From assembly GCA_030066985.1 (NCBI GenBank), contig JASJAN010000003.1, positions 1-64,000 of the forward strand: 64,000 bases of DNA, given 5' to 3'. Below the pieces are notes generated by a model. It was given only the letters and a program-made list of their open reading frames with translations. It ran no database searches and had not been told where the DNA came from. Below, piece after piece: positions 1 to 8,464 of this stretch; positions within the stretch are counted from its first letter, which is position 1; every line of letters starts with the position of its first letter. This DNA comes from Desulfobacterales bacterium. Its GTDB lineage: Bacteria > Desulfobacterota > Desulfobacteria > Desulfobacterales > JAHEIW01. The position numbers were made by a program, and so were the translations under genes.

Positions 1-333
1 AATGGCGGTCATGGCAATACGGCCAGTGAAGGCCCGCCTTCCCTTGCTGATGATTGTAAATCCCGATTTCCCGGGGTGTTGCTGTGCCTTTTTATCAAAA
101 AGCCGACCTGTTGGGGTGGTTTCATGGTCTGCAAAGGCTGTTGAAGGCGTTCGCTGGACATCTTTGGGCAATGTCGTCGCACAGCCTGTTAGCATTATAA
201 CAATCGTAAGGAAAACCAGCGCAAATCCCAAAAAATTTGCAGCTACGGCTGGTTTTCCATGTAAACAAAAGGCTTTTCTTTGATAAACAGGCGAATCGCA
301 GTCGGTTTTTTCTATTAATCGATTGTACTTCAT
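1..333 (-). CDS. Phospholipase D family lipoprotein, N-terminal part (runs off window)
   Basis: Open frame of 111 codons reading leftward off the window edge. From the ATG at 333 (AGAAGGAA upstream) the product has a hydrophobic stretch at about residues 33-49 ending in the lipobox LTGC (Cys51), then a segment with KDVQRTPSTAF, a PGKSGF motif and a GRRAFTGRIAM helix. That order is typical of the N-terminus of ClsC/YmdC-like phospholipase D family proteins, in which it precedes the first HKD domain (outside the window). The 33-residue stretch before the hydrophobic segment is long for a lipoprotein signal; the TTG at codon 35 (position 231) is an alternative start but has no clear ribosome site. 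The family makes or remodels phospholipids such as cardiolipin at the membrane. The catalytic domains are not visible here. Confidence 0.65.
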   Translation of the reverse strand, partial: MKYNRLIEKTDCDSPVYQRKAFCLHGKPAVAANFLGFALVFLTIVIMLTGCATTLPKDVQRTPSTAFADHETTPTGRLFDKKAQQHPGKSGFTIISKGRRAFTGRIAMTAI

Positions 334-832
334 GTTTCTTATTCCTTCTGGTCCCCTTTCCATCAATTGCAATCGCGTCCCCTAAACGAAATGATAAAAC
401 ACGCCGTCGAGCCAAAAAGCAGTACCAATCCCGAAAAACCTTTGCAGGGTGTTTGGCACCCCATAATATCCTAATGAATTTAACTCGACTTAATAAAAGT
501 AGTCTCTGGATACATGAATCACAATAGGTAATCAACCGGTATTCCTAATTTTGGCCAACTCATGCAGTATTTATGCAGCTAATTGCTCGAGGCCCCGATT
601 GCATAATACACATAATACATGAGCTAATATAATAAATTTAGGCTTACCTGAAATTGTAGATTCCGTGCCTGCTTCCACATTTCTTAAACGTGACTGATTC
701 ATTGCAAATTTCATCTGACAATCCCTACTTTTCAGTTTTCGAAATTGAGATGTGAATTTCGTAGAAATAAAAACCGAAGCAAAACCATTAGATTTTGCTC
801 CGGTCATTAAATTGTTCTCCCATTAAGATGAG
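334..832. other. 500-bp AT-rich gap, no gene seen
   Basis: Short frames exist on both strands but none has a ribosome site, recognisable protein pattern or sensible composition. I see no tRNA, terminator with a U-run or repeat family member here. It probably holds the promoter of the phospholipase D family gene and the end of the importer operon. Confidence 0.5.
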
Positions 833-1432
833 TTAGTCTTCCAATTGTTCCAGAAATTGATCGACAGAAAGGGTCTGACCCAGTAGCGGAAAAATTTTCG
901 CTTCCGCGTGATTTTGCTCTTCTTCTGAGGTAGCCGCAGTGGCATCTTTCATTATGGTAACACCATAGCCCTTGTCATAAGCGGTGCGCGCGGTACTCTC
1001 AACACAAAAATTTGTCAAAAAACCACCAATTACAACGTTTTTAATTTTGCCTTCCTGCAACAGTTCGTCCAAGTTGGTTTTATTAAATCCGCACAAGGTG
1101 CACTTGCCGCCAACGATCTCATCCCCTTCCTGCGGCTTTAATTCGTCAATAATCTCAGCACCCCAGGTTCCTTCACGAAAGGCATCGTTATCTGCCACGG
1201 CTTTGACAATACCCTGCATTTGATGATCATCGAAATATTTTTCATTAAATACAAATGGTGAATGGATAACCAAAGCGCCTTTTCTACGTGCTCCCTCGGC
1301 CAGTTTTGCCGCGTTTGGTATCGTGTTCTGACGGGCAATTTCTGTCTTTACGCCGTCATGCAGTTTACCCCCTTCCTTGCAGAATTCGTTTTGAAATTCG
1401 ATTAAAACGATTGCTGTTTCTTTTGCCTTCAT
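833..1432 (-). CDS. Isochorismatase-type cysteine hydrolase
   Basis: 199 aa, full length for the isochorismatase/nicotinamidase family, which hydrolyses amide, carbamoyl or enol-ether bonds through an Asp-Lys-Cys triad. The nucleophile region is clear: GGFLTNFCVESTAR with Cys143, preceded by the cis-peptide-type turn, and Lys110 lies in GGKCTLCGF. At the first triad position the usual LIDxQNDF is LIEFQNEF, so Asp is replaced by Glu12. The ATG at 1432 has a strong AAAGGAGG site and lies 12 bp after the permease gene, so this is the last gene of the importer operon. It may act on the imported compound or a breakdown product; the substrate cannot be told from sequence. Confidence 0.85.
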   Translation of the reverse strand: MKAKETAIVLIEFQNEFCKEGGKLHDGVKTEIARQNTIPNAAKLAEGARRKGALVIHSPFVFNEKYFDDHQMQGIVKAVADNDAFREGTWGAEIIDELKPQEGDEIVGGKCTLCGFNKTNLDELLQEGKIKNVVIGGFLTNFCVESTARTAYDKGYGVTIMKDATAATSEEEQNHAEAKIFPLLGQTLSVDQFLEQLED

Positions 1433-1444
1433 TTTTTCCTCCTT

Positions 1445-2299
1445 TCAATCACCTTTGCGGCTAAAATAAAGATTTACCAGCGCAAGCAGAGACGTGCCCA
1501 CGATCAGCAAAAAAGAAATCGCATTGATCACCGGTGTGCTGCCGTCTCTGACCTGCAGGTATAAGTTAATCGGTAGAGTTGCCTCGTAGCCCACCAGAAA
1601 GAGGGTGGTATTAAAATTTTCAAAAGACATCAGAAACGCCACCGCGCCCGCTCCGATAAGTGCCGGTCTTAAAAATTTTAAGGTGATGTGCCAGATGACC
1701 TCGAATCGATTGGCACCCAGATTCATGGCTGCCTCTTCCAGGGTGCGGTCAAACTTGCGCAGACGGGCCGAAACCACCAGCGTCACCAGGGTGGCAATAA
1801 AGGAAAACTGTCCCAGCACTACCAGCCAGAAGCCGGGACGAAACAATTCCACATCTATATTCCAACTATCTTCAAAATGGGTCCCCAGTGTATTGCTGAA
1901 CAACAGGATCGATATCCCCAGGATCACACCCGGGATAACCAGCGGCGCCAGCATCAAAAAATAAAGCCCCTGTTTGAAACGAAAATCTTCCTGTTCGAAC
2001 AGAAAGGCAGCGCAGGTGCCCACCGCCAGTGACAGCAACGTGACAAAAAAAGCCACCCGAAAACTGACCCAGATACTGTCCAGATTGATTTGATCATGAA
2101 AAATACCCACTCGCTGCGGTAAATCAGCGGTAAACCATTCCAACGTAAAACCCTTCCAGGGCAAGGACGGAAACTGAGAATCATTGAAAGCCAGCACGCA
2201 GGTAACCAGCAACGGCGCAAACAAAAAGATAAAATACAAAACCACATATAGCTTAAAACAGCGGTTATACGTTTTGGAGGTTGGCAGTGTTCGGATCAT
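1445..2299 (-). CDS. ABC importer permease, PotC-like
   Basis: 284 aa inner-membrane permease of the binding-protein-dependent type. About six hydrophobic segments are visible, and the cytoplasmic EAA loop that contacts the ATPase is at about residues 188-205 (EEAAMNLGANRF). Length and layout match PotC/PhnV-type permeases of the polyamine-opine-phosphonate importer family. The start overlaps the stop of the upstream permease gene by four bases (ATGA), indicating translational coupling, and the isochorismatase-type gene follows 12 bp downstream. The family transports small cationic or zwitterionic organic solutes; the actual ligand is not known. Confidence 0.9.
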   Translation of the reverse strand: MIRTLPTSKTYNRCFKLYVVLYFIFLFAPLLVTCVLAFNDSQFPSLPWKGFTLEWFTADLPQRVGIFHDQINLDSIWVSFRVAFFVTLLSLAVGTCAAFLFEQEDFRFKQGLYFLMLAPLVIPGVILGISILLFSNTLGTHFEDSWNIDVELFRPGFWLVVLGQFSFIATLVTLVVSARLRKFDRTLEEAAMNLGANRFEVIWHITLKFLRPALIGAGAVAFLMSFENFNTTLFLVGYEATLPINLYLQVRDGSTPVINAISFLLIVGTSLLALVNLYFSRKGD

Positions 2300-3156
2300 T
2301 GCACCACCTTCTTTAAATTCTGCCGGGTCAGTTTAAGTCCCAGCCACACAACGAATGAAGACAGCACCAGCAGTAAAAAGCCGAATGCGGATCCCTGATT
2401 CCAGTTAAAAGAGGCGATAAACTGATTATAAATTTGTTCGGTAAACCAGAGCGAGTTTTTACCGCCCATCAAATTCGGCGTCAGGTAATTGCCCAGGGTC
2501 AGCATGAACACTACAATGGCGCCCGATACGATACCGGGGGTAGCATGGGGGATGATAATCTTGAATAATATGGTCCACATATTGGCACCCAGATCATAGG
2601 CGGCCTCGATCAGGCTGTTGTCCAGACTGTCAAGCACCGATACGATGGGCACCACCATAAACAGCATGGAGGTATAGACCAGGCCCAGGATCATGGTGGA
2701 ATCTCGGTAGAGCATCTCAATGGGCTGCTTCAATATCCCCGCTTTCAGTAAAAAGTGATTGATCACCCCGCTTTCTCTTAGCAGGATCATCCAGCCGTAA
2801 ACCCGCACCAGCTCGCTAACCCAGAAAGGCAGCAACAGCAAAACCAGTAGAAAGCCCTGATATTTAGGGTTAACCACCTTGGTGATGTAAAATGCCACCG
2901 GAAGGGCGATCACAAAAGTCAAAAAGGTGACCAAGATTGAGTAGAGTGCGGTGCGCACAAAGGTTAGCCAGTAGATGGGCTCTTCAAAAAAATTTAAATA
3001 ATTTCTCAGACTCCAGACCATCTGGCCTTCATCGTTTTCCAAACGAAAGGACATCACCAGCAGATCGATGTGGGGCAGCACGATCAGCACAAACAGCCAG
3101 AGCGCCACGGGCGTCAGGAAGAAAAACAATCCCCATCGTAGTTGATTCTTCATCAC
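2296..3156 (-). CDS. ABC importer permease, PotB-like
   Basis: 286 aa permease, partner of the PotC-like protein with which it would form the heterodimeric channel. Several hydrophobic helices are visible and the EAA loop IEAAYDLGANMW lies at about residues 182-195. The frame opens with GTG at 3156 directly followed by ATG at 3153; neither has a good ribosome site, so the start is uncertain by one codon. A 230-bp gap separates it from the ATPase gene, unusually wide for this operon type, and holds a short-word repeat. Confidence 0.9.
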   Translation of the reverse strand: MMKNQLRWGLFFFLTPVALWLFVLIVLPHIDLLVMSFRLENDEGQMVWSLRNYLNFFEEPIYWLTFVRTALYSILVTFLTFVIALPVAFYITKVVNPKYQGFLLVLLLLPFWVSELVRVYGWMILLRESGVINHFLLKAGILKQPIEMLYRDSTMILGLVYTSMLFMVVPIVSVLDSLDNSLIEAAYDLGANMWTILFKIIIPHATPGIVSGAIVVFMLTLGNYLTPNLMGGKNSLWFTEQIYNQFIASFNWNQGSAFGFLLLVLSSFVVWLGLKLTRQNLKKVVQ

Positions 3157-3386
3157 AATTAATACCAGTTACTGGTTGCGAGTTGCTAACTAAAGGTGTC
3201 AGGGAAAAAAAGGACTGAGTGCTGAGAACTGGGGACTGAGCAAAAAACCAGCTTGGTGTCCGACCGTTTCAACATGACGTGTCGGTATCCGTCATGAATC
3301 GTCCCCCTGAAATCATGCGCTGTCATTTTCCGCCATGCGCTGGCATGGCCATTTTCGCCCTTTTCTATTTCGATATACCCCAGACC
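3157..3386. repeat. Intra-operon gap with GGACTGAG-type words
   Basis: Between the ATPase and PotB-like genes. Contains GACTGAG words near 3213-3240 and the opposite-strand form (CCTCAGTCC) near 3385-3394, inside the 3' end of the ATPase gene. The middle also has partly self-complementary segments. It resembles the inverted word arrays in other gaps of this window but is weaker. Confidence 0.4.
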
Positions 3387-4484
3387 TCAGTCCTGATTTA
3401 TCTGCCTCGGAAAACAGATGCCGGACTGCTCGTCCCAACCGATTTCGATCTGATCGTTTTTCCGGATGTAGTCATATTGATGGGTTTGCGGCAAAGCGAT
3501 GAGCAATTCCATATCAGCATCCAAGGGGTTGGCCAGCAGGCGGCTGTTGGCGCCGTCAAAAAGCAAGTCTTTGACAATGACCTCGAAACGATTCAGATTC
3601 GCCAGACCCGCGTCAGGTTGAATCAGCATGGCTTCCGGCCGTAGAAATAGGTCAACTTCATCCCCGGTCTGCAATTGCTGCCGAATTTTGGTCCGAAATA
3701 TCCTGCCGTCGCTTGTTTCTATCTCGGCGGCTTGTTGGTCGCACTGCCGGATTCTGCCGGTCCAGGTATTGTTGTCGCCCACAAACTGCGCCACAAAAGG
3801 GGTGTCCGGGCTGTTGTATAAATTCTGGGGGGTATCGATCTGCTCAAAAATGCCGCGGTTCATCACCGCCACATGATCGGACATCACCAGGGCTTCAGAC
3901 TGATCGTGGGTAATATATACAAAGGTGGTGCCGACTTTTGCCTGAAGTTTTTTTAACTCAACCTTCATTTGCTCCCGCAATTTCAGGTCCAATGCCCCCA
4001 ACGGTTCATCCAGCAGCAAAACCGCCGGTTCCAGAACAAGACAGCGCGCAATGGCCACCCGTTGTTTCTGACCGCCGGAAAGCTGATCAACCTTTTTGTC
4101 GGCAAAACCGGTCAGATCCACACGCTCCAGGATGGTATCGACCTTGTTTTTAATGGTGGTCTTATCGTCGCCACGTCGGCGCAGACCAAAGGCGATGTTT
4201 TCACCAACATTCATCATGGGAAACAAAGCCAAATGCTGAAAAATCAGGTTGACCGGGCGTTTGTTGGGGGGAATGCCGTGCATGCTTCGACCGCGAATTT
4301 CGATGGTGCCTGCAGAAGGTTCGGTCAGCCCCGCGATCATCCTTAGTAAGGTCGTTTTGCCACAACCGGAGGGGCCTAGAATCGAAAAAAAACTGCCATC
4401 GGCGACTTCAAAAGAAACCTTGTCGACAGCCACAAAATCATCAAAGGTTTTACTGACCTCTTTAACCGCTAGATCAATTTGCAT
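3387..4484 (-). CDS. ABC importer ATPase, PotA-like
   Basis: 365 aa ATP-binding subunit energising the importer. Walker A GPSGCGKTT at residues 37-45, Q-loop glutamine at 83, signature LSGGQ at 135-139, Walker B LLLDE at 156-160, D-loop GALD following, and a C-terminal region from about 235 of the TOBE type used for regulation or ligand sensing in PotA/MalK-like subunits. It is downstream of the binding-protein gene, separated by a hairpin terminator, so it may be expressed at a lower level. The start codon has no clear ribosome site. Confidence 0.93.
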   Translation of the reverse strand: MQIDLAVKEVSKTFDDFVAVDKVSFEVADGSFFSILGPSGCGKTTLLRMIAGLTEPSAGTIEIRGRSMHGIPPNKRPVNLIFQHLALFPMMNVGENIAFGLRRRGDDKTTIKNKVDTILERVDLTGFADKKVDQLSGGQKQRVAIARCLVLEPAVLLLDEPLGALDLKLREQMKVELKKLQAKVGTTFVYITHDQSEALVMSDHVAVMNRGIFEQIDTPQNLYNSPDTPFVAQFVGDNNTWTGRIRQCDQQAAEIETSDGRIFRTKIRQQLQTGDEVDLFLRPEAMLIQPDAGLANLNRFEVIVKDLLFDGANSRLLANPLDADMELLIALPQTHQYDYIRKNDQIEIGWDEQSGICFPRQINQD

Positions 4485-4516
4485 GATGGAATTGAAGGAG
4501 TTTTAAATGGTCTAAT

Positions 4517-4558
4517 GAAAAAAGGGGGCAATTCCGCAATAACCGGAACAAGCCCCCT
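4517..4558 (-). terminator. Hairpin with U-run between binding-protein and ATPase genes
   Basis: On the minus strand AGGGGGC (4558-4552) pairs with GCCCCCT (4529-4523), with an inner GTTCCG/CGGAA pairing, and is followed by a run of T (4522-4517). This is a rho-independent terminator sequence lying inside the operon after the binding-protein gene. It likely acts as a partial terminator giving more binding protein than membrane components. Confidence 0.8.
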
Positions 4559-4609
4559 CAATTCAAATCCAGGTAAAATGGCTAAGATCTCAGCAGCACT
4601 GCCGGATAA

Positions 4610-5683
4610 CTATTTAGAAGCTTTGACCTTGTCCAAAATTTTACCTTCGATTTCTTCAAGCTTCGCCGGCACCGGTGGATACCACTTTATATTATCCACA
4701 GCTTCCGGCGGAAAACAGCGTTGGAAATTGCCCCGAATATCGATATTGGTCAACTCGATGGACCCCAGGGAAGCCGTGCCGTATTTTTCCATGTTCGTAA
4801 ACTGAGCTGCATTTTCCGGCTTCAGCATGAAGTTAATCCATTTATAGGCGGCATCAAGGTTTTTGGCCTTGGCCGGTATGGCAAAGGTATCGATCCAGCC
4901 CAACGCGCCGCTTTTAGGAGCCAAAAAGTCGATATCGGCATTTTCCACATGCAGTTTCCAGCCACCATTATCCCAGGCCATTGCCAGGTGCACTTCTTCA
5001 GACCGCATGGATTGCAGCAAGGCATCCCCGTTGGTCCAATAATTTTTAACAACCGGTTTGGCATCGATTAAGGCCTGGCCGACTTTTTCCATTAATGCCT
5101 GGTAAGCAGTGACATCACTGTATTTGGCAAAGGGATCATCACCCATGGCAAAAGCGATGGCAATCAGTGTCGGTCTTTTGAGGCGGTAGCTCACACGGCC
5201 TTTGTACGCTTCTTTGAGCAGATCCGAATAATCTTTGGCATCCGGCGCAAATTTGCGGTTAACAATTAAACCGGATGTTCCCCAGCAAAACGGCACACCG
5301 TATGATTTTACATCGACCATGGTATTGAGCTGCACAGCTTTGAGCATGGAAGGAATAATCTGGGACGTATTGACCTTGGACATATCAATCGGTTGATAAA
5401 TCTTATATTTTTCCTGAACCGATGCGATACGGTCCTGGCTGGGTTGAGCCAGATCAAAGCCGGCGCCCCGGGTGGCGCGCAGTTTGGCGATCATTTCCTC
5501 ATTGTTGGAGTAGGTCACCTTTACGGTGATACCGGTTTCCTTTTCAAATTTTTCGACCAGATTTTTGGGTGCATAGCCCTTCCAGGTCAGCAAAGATAGG
5601 GTTTCGGCTGCATAAAGGCCGCCTGTAAATACCAGCGCAAAAGCAGAAACCATGCAAAAAATGAGAACGGTCTTTTTGGACAT
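4610..5683 (-). CDS. Periplasmic substrate-binding protein, PotD-like
   Basis: 357 aa from the ATG at 5683, chosen because AAAGGAGG lies 7-8 bp upstream and a good signal peptide (hydrophobic residues about 7-22, cleavage near LYA/AE) follows; a longer open frame to 5755 lacks both. The mature protein has the spermidine/putrescine binding-protein layout (LSLLTWKGYAP at the mature start, then KFEKETGI and a conserved FDLAQPSQD region). It would deliver solute to the PotB/PotC-like permease. Related proteins bind polyamines, opines, betaines or amino acids, so the ligand is undecided. Confidence 0.88.
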   Translation of the reverse strand: MSKKTVLIFCMVSAFALVFTGGLYAAETLSLLTWKGYAPKNLVEKFEKETGITVKVTYSNNEEMIAKLRATRGAGFDLAQPSQDRIASVQEKYKIYQPIDMSKVNTSQIIPSMLKAVQLNTMVDVKSYGVPFCWGTSGLIVNRKFAPDAKDYSDLLKEAYKGRVSYRLKRPTLIAIAFAMGDDPFAKYSDVTAYQALMEKVGQALIDAKPVVKNYWTNGDALLQSMRSEEVHLAMAWDNGGWKLHVENADIDFLAPKSGALGWIDTFAIPAKAKNLDAAYKWINFMLKPENAAQFTNMEKYGTASLGSIELTNIDIRGNFQRCFPPEAVDNIKWYPPVPAKLEEIEGKILDKVKASK

Positions 5684-6028
5684 GATAATCCTCCTTTCAA
5701 TGAATTGAAATTTTGTTAAAGTACTTCCCCACAGATAGAAAAGAAAATACACCATATGAGACAGATGAAGAGCGAATTACTGAAACTTGCCCAGTGTCAG
5801 AACAGCAATCCAATGATCGGTTGATGAGAATATTTGCGCCAAGCCGGCAACCTTTAAATTGGTAACGAATAAGTTGTTTTCTGCGGCGTTGTCAGCTATT
5901 GAAAAGAGAGCTTTTGGATGTCAATGCAACCTTAAAAAATCAAGTTTTCGTTAAAAAGTCAATCGATATATTTAGATGTACCATATGTTTGAACGCCTCT
6001 ATTTTTATAGAAATATTGTTGAGTTAAA
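5684..6028. promoter_or_regulatory. Divergent intergenic region between importer operon and HAD genes
   Basis: 345 bp between two divergent transcription units, so it should hold both promoters. A TTGACA word is present on the minus strand (5924-5919) but the matching -10 hexamer is poor. No inverted operator or riboswitch-like structure was recognised. Confidence 0.4.
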
Positions 6029-6715
6029 ATGAAAAAAATCAGCATTGTGTGGGATTTTGACGGAACCATTTTGCCGCTCAAGCCCTATGACAGCGAGCAG
6101 TCCCTGTTAATGCACGTGATGAATCAAACTCGGAAATCCTTTGGTTGCCTTAAGAAAGCATACACCAAAGCAATCATTTATGCTGATCAGCATGAGCGGT
6201 TGCGCCGGACCTTTAAAACATCTTACATCCGGTTGCTAAAAGGCACGCCATCAGGTGTTATCGATGAGGTTTGCCGAAAGTTGGCAGAAAAAATATCAAC
6301 GGTGGACCGCCAAGTCTACCGACAATTAAAAGCAGATGGTTACCAGATGATGGTATTGAGTTGCGGGACTGCCGATTTAAGTGAGCGGGTTTTGAAGTTT
6401 GCAGGGCTTGAAAACTGTTTTAACCTTATTGAAGGCAACCGCTTTCAGTTTGATAAGAACCGCATAACTGGAATGCAACTTCGATTACCGGACCCGGAAG
6501 ATAAGCTGCACATGATGAGCGTATTGAAATTGTCGCCGGATCGCACAATGGTGATCGGTGACGGATATACGGATTTGCCGCTTTTAAACTGGAGCGCCAT
6601 GCCGGTTCTTGTCGATCGCAGCGGAAAGAAAAAAAAGACCTTTTCAGCCTATGATTTTTATTTTATAACAGCCATCCCGCAAATTCGGAGCGTAATCGAA
6701 AATATGCAACGCTAA
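6029..6715 (+). CDS. HAD-superfamily phosphatase, phosphoserine phosphatase-like
   Basis: 228 aa. HAD motif I is DFDGT (residues 9-13, nucleophile and acid-base Asp), motif II is the serine in VLSCGT, motif III Lys in EDKLHMM, and motif IV GDGYTD. The helical insert after motif I places it in the C1-cap (PSPase-like) group. It hydrolyses a small phosphate monoester; the substrate is not evident. The next HAD gene starts 18 bp downstream, so the two are probably co-transcribed. No ribosome site is seen before the ATG. Confidence 0.8.
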   Translation: MKKISIVWDFDGTILPLKPYDSEQSLLMHVMNQTRKSFGCLKKAYTKAIIYADQHERLRRTFKTSYIRLLKGTPSGVIDEVCRKLAEKISTVDRQVYRQLKADGYQMMVLSCGTADLSERVLKFAGLENCFNLIEGNRFQFDKNRITGMQLRLPDPEDKLHMMSVLKLSPDRTMVIGDGYTDLPLLNWSAMPVLVDRSGKKKKTFSAYDFYFITAIPQIRSVIENMQR

Positions 6716-6733
6716 CGCTGGACAGGAAAATAA

Positions 6734-7732
6734 ATGAAGAATAACAAACTGATCGTTTTTGATATGGATGGCGTTCTAGTCGATGTTTCAAAGTCGTATC
6801 GCGAAACGGTTCGCCAAACGGCCAAACTATTTTTTAACATTGCGCCATCATTCGACAAACTGCCGGATCCTTTTTTTTCGCTCGCCGATCTGGCGGCGGT
6901 CAAACAAAGTGGCGGGCTGAACAATGACTGGGATTTATCCTGCCTGGTCATCAACCTGCTGTTTAACCAGATCGAAAAACCGCCGCTTTATCGGAGCAAA
7001 GATCCCTGGGCACAATATCAAGAAACCATCAGCAAGTGCGATATGGGTGCACTGGGTGATTTTTTGAGATCAACCCCCGAGCCATTGACAACTTTGCTGC
7101 AAAAAGCCGGCCGAACCAAAAATGCGTTTATCTATGGCCTGTACAAGGGGGATGTGGGCAGCGGCAACATTATCAAACAGATTTTTCAGGAAGTCTATCT
7201 GGGGCAAGACCTGTTTGAGACCACGTATGACCTAAAACCAAAATTCTACTTTAGCGACGGTCTGATCCATCGCGAACAACTGCTGATTGACAAAGGTCTG
7301 CTTGAAGAACTGGCCGCAATGCATGTTTTAGCAATTGCCACCGGCAGACCCAGAGCCGAGGCTGATTATCCGTTGGACCATTTTGGTATTAAAAAGTATT
7401 TTACGCAGATCATGGCGCTCGAAGACTGCCTCGAACAGGAAAAACGGCTTCTAGAATCAGAGGACAGAAAGATCTCCTTGAGCAAGCCCCACCCCTACAT
7501 GCTCGATACCATTGCAGCCAAAATTGAGGGCACAATTACTGAACACTACTACGTCGGCGACATGCCAGACGATATGGTGGCTGCCAAAAGAGCGGCAGCC
7601 GGATTTAAAGGCATCGGTACCCTTTTTTCCGCACCAGACAGAGCCCGTTTAAAACAAGACCTTCTTCAAGCGGGCGCCGATACCGTTATCGAAGATTTCG
7701 CAGAGCTCAAATCTTTAATGGGTTCTGATTAA
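6734..7732 (+). CDS. HAD-superfamily hydrolase, subfamily IA (hyp1 type)
   Basis: 332 aa, longer than ordinary subfamily IA phosphatases. Motif I FDMDGVLVD near the N-terminus is followed by VSKSYRETVRQTA, a wording I associate with the HAD-IA 'hypothetical 1' group; motif II is ATGRPRAEA, motif III lies in KPHPYML and motif IV is VGDMPDDMVAAKRA. An extra ~120-residue segment sits between motif I and motif II as cap. Second gene of a two-gene HAD unit. Members are sometimes found near HisC-like aminotransferases, and one occurs here at 11-12 kb on the opposite strand, but a functional link is only a guess. Confidence 0.75.
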   Translation: MKNNKLIVFDMDGVLVDVSKSYRETVRQTAKLFFNIAPSFDKLPDPFFSLADLAAVKQSGGLNNDWDLSCLVINLLFNQIEKPPLYRSKDPWAQYQETISKCDMGALGDFLRSTPEPLTTLLQKAGRTKNAFIYGLYKGDVGSGNIIKQIFQEVYLGQDLFETTYDLKPKFYFSDGLIHREQLLIDKGLLEELAAMHVLAIATGRPRAEADYPLDHFGIKKYFTQIMALEDCLEQEKRLLESEDRKISLSKPHPYMLDTIAAKIEGTITEHYYVGDMPDDMVAAKRAAAGFKGIGTLFSAPDRARLKQDLLQAGADTVIEDFAELKSLMGSD

Positions 7733-7761
7733 TTTTAATATAGACGGTTATGCACTTCGGC

Positions 7762-7794
7762 TTGTGGGCCTCTACTGGCCGAAGCTGCCGGTGG
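7762..7794. terminator. Possible two-way hairpin between convergent genes
   Basis: CTTCGGC and GCCGAAG, separated by 16 bases, lie between the end of the second HAD gene and the end of the lipoprotein gene on the other strand. There is no long T-run on either side, so this is a weak terminator call. Confidence 0.4.
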
Positions 7795-7810
7795 TGGCTA
7801 GCAATCGATT

Positions 7811-8317
7811 CTACCAACACACATCATTAATTCCGATTTCAGATCCGATAACATCGATGCGGCGAATATTGCCGCCCTCGAGGACAAGGGTCTTGGACAC
7901 ATGCTGCTCGTTGGAAGGTATTGCAGCATCATCGATCATGTTGTTGTTTTTGTCGAAGGCTTCAACGCGCATACTGTTATGATGGCAGGCTTTTATCTCC
8001 ACTTTGGAAGGACCGTCGCCAAAATCCGCTTCGGGAAAGTTAATCGACGCAAACTCTCCGCTACCGCTACTGGTACCCGCCCAGCCGATTTTTATGTCAT
8101 TGGTACCGTCACCTGTGGGGCAGTATACCTCCACAGATATCATTTGAACCGTACCCGTCTGAGATTTTCCGCCCTTGAAAACAACATTATTTTTTTCAAT
8201 CTCCGGGGTACCGGCTGCCGCCGGCATTTGTTTTATGTTTGCACAACAACCGGCAATGAATAGCAGGGTGAGCACGCCAAACATCACGAGTAGAAAGCTG
8301 TTTTTATGGTCGATCAT
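7811..8317 (-). CDS. Small exported lipoprotein, function unknown
   Basis: 168 aa. A strong AAAGGAGG site precedes the ATG at 8317. Residues 9-23 are hydrophobic and end in the lipobox FIAGC (Cys24, with a second Cys next to it), so it should be a lipid-anchored envelope protein. The rest is Gly/Ser/Asp-rich with alternating strands and looks like a compact beta domain; two further cysteines (CPTGD, KACHH) and one near the C-terminus could form disulfides. I do not recognise the family. It stands alone between convergent and same-strand neighbours. Confidence 0.7.
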   Translation of the reverse strand: MIDHKNSFLLVMFGVLTLLFIAGCCANIKQMPAAAGTPEIEKNNVVFKGGKSQTGTVQMISVEVYCPTGDGTNDIKIGWAGTSSGSGEFASINFPEADFGDGPSKVEIKACHHNSMRVEAFDKNNNMIDDAAIPSNEQHVSKTLVLEGGNIRRIDVIGSEIGINDVCW

Positions 8318-8464
8318 TTGGTGCCTCCTTTCACGTTCGTCAATTTGCAGCCATTTTATTTGGTCTCTTGCGAATAGATTTTTGCGTTATAATCCATCAA
8401 CTTAAGGTAGATAATCCTAAAGTCAATATTGAAGCGATTTAAAAATGGATTTTAGAATATGATC

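Noticed and set aside
122-535. 137-codon frame on the minus strand near the left edge
   Set aside because: It is a shadow frame: the protein sense lies one frame over, giving the phospholipase D family N-terminus with lipobox and ribosome site.
571-807. 78-codon minus-strand frame in the gap before the isochorismatase-type gene
   Set aside because: No ribosome site, no protein pattern, AT-rich composition.
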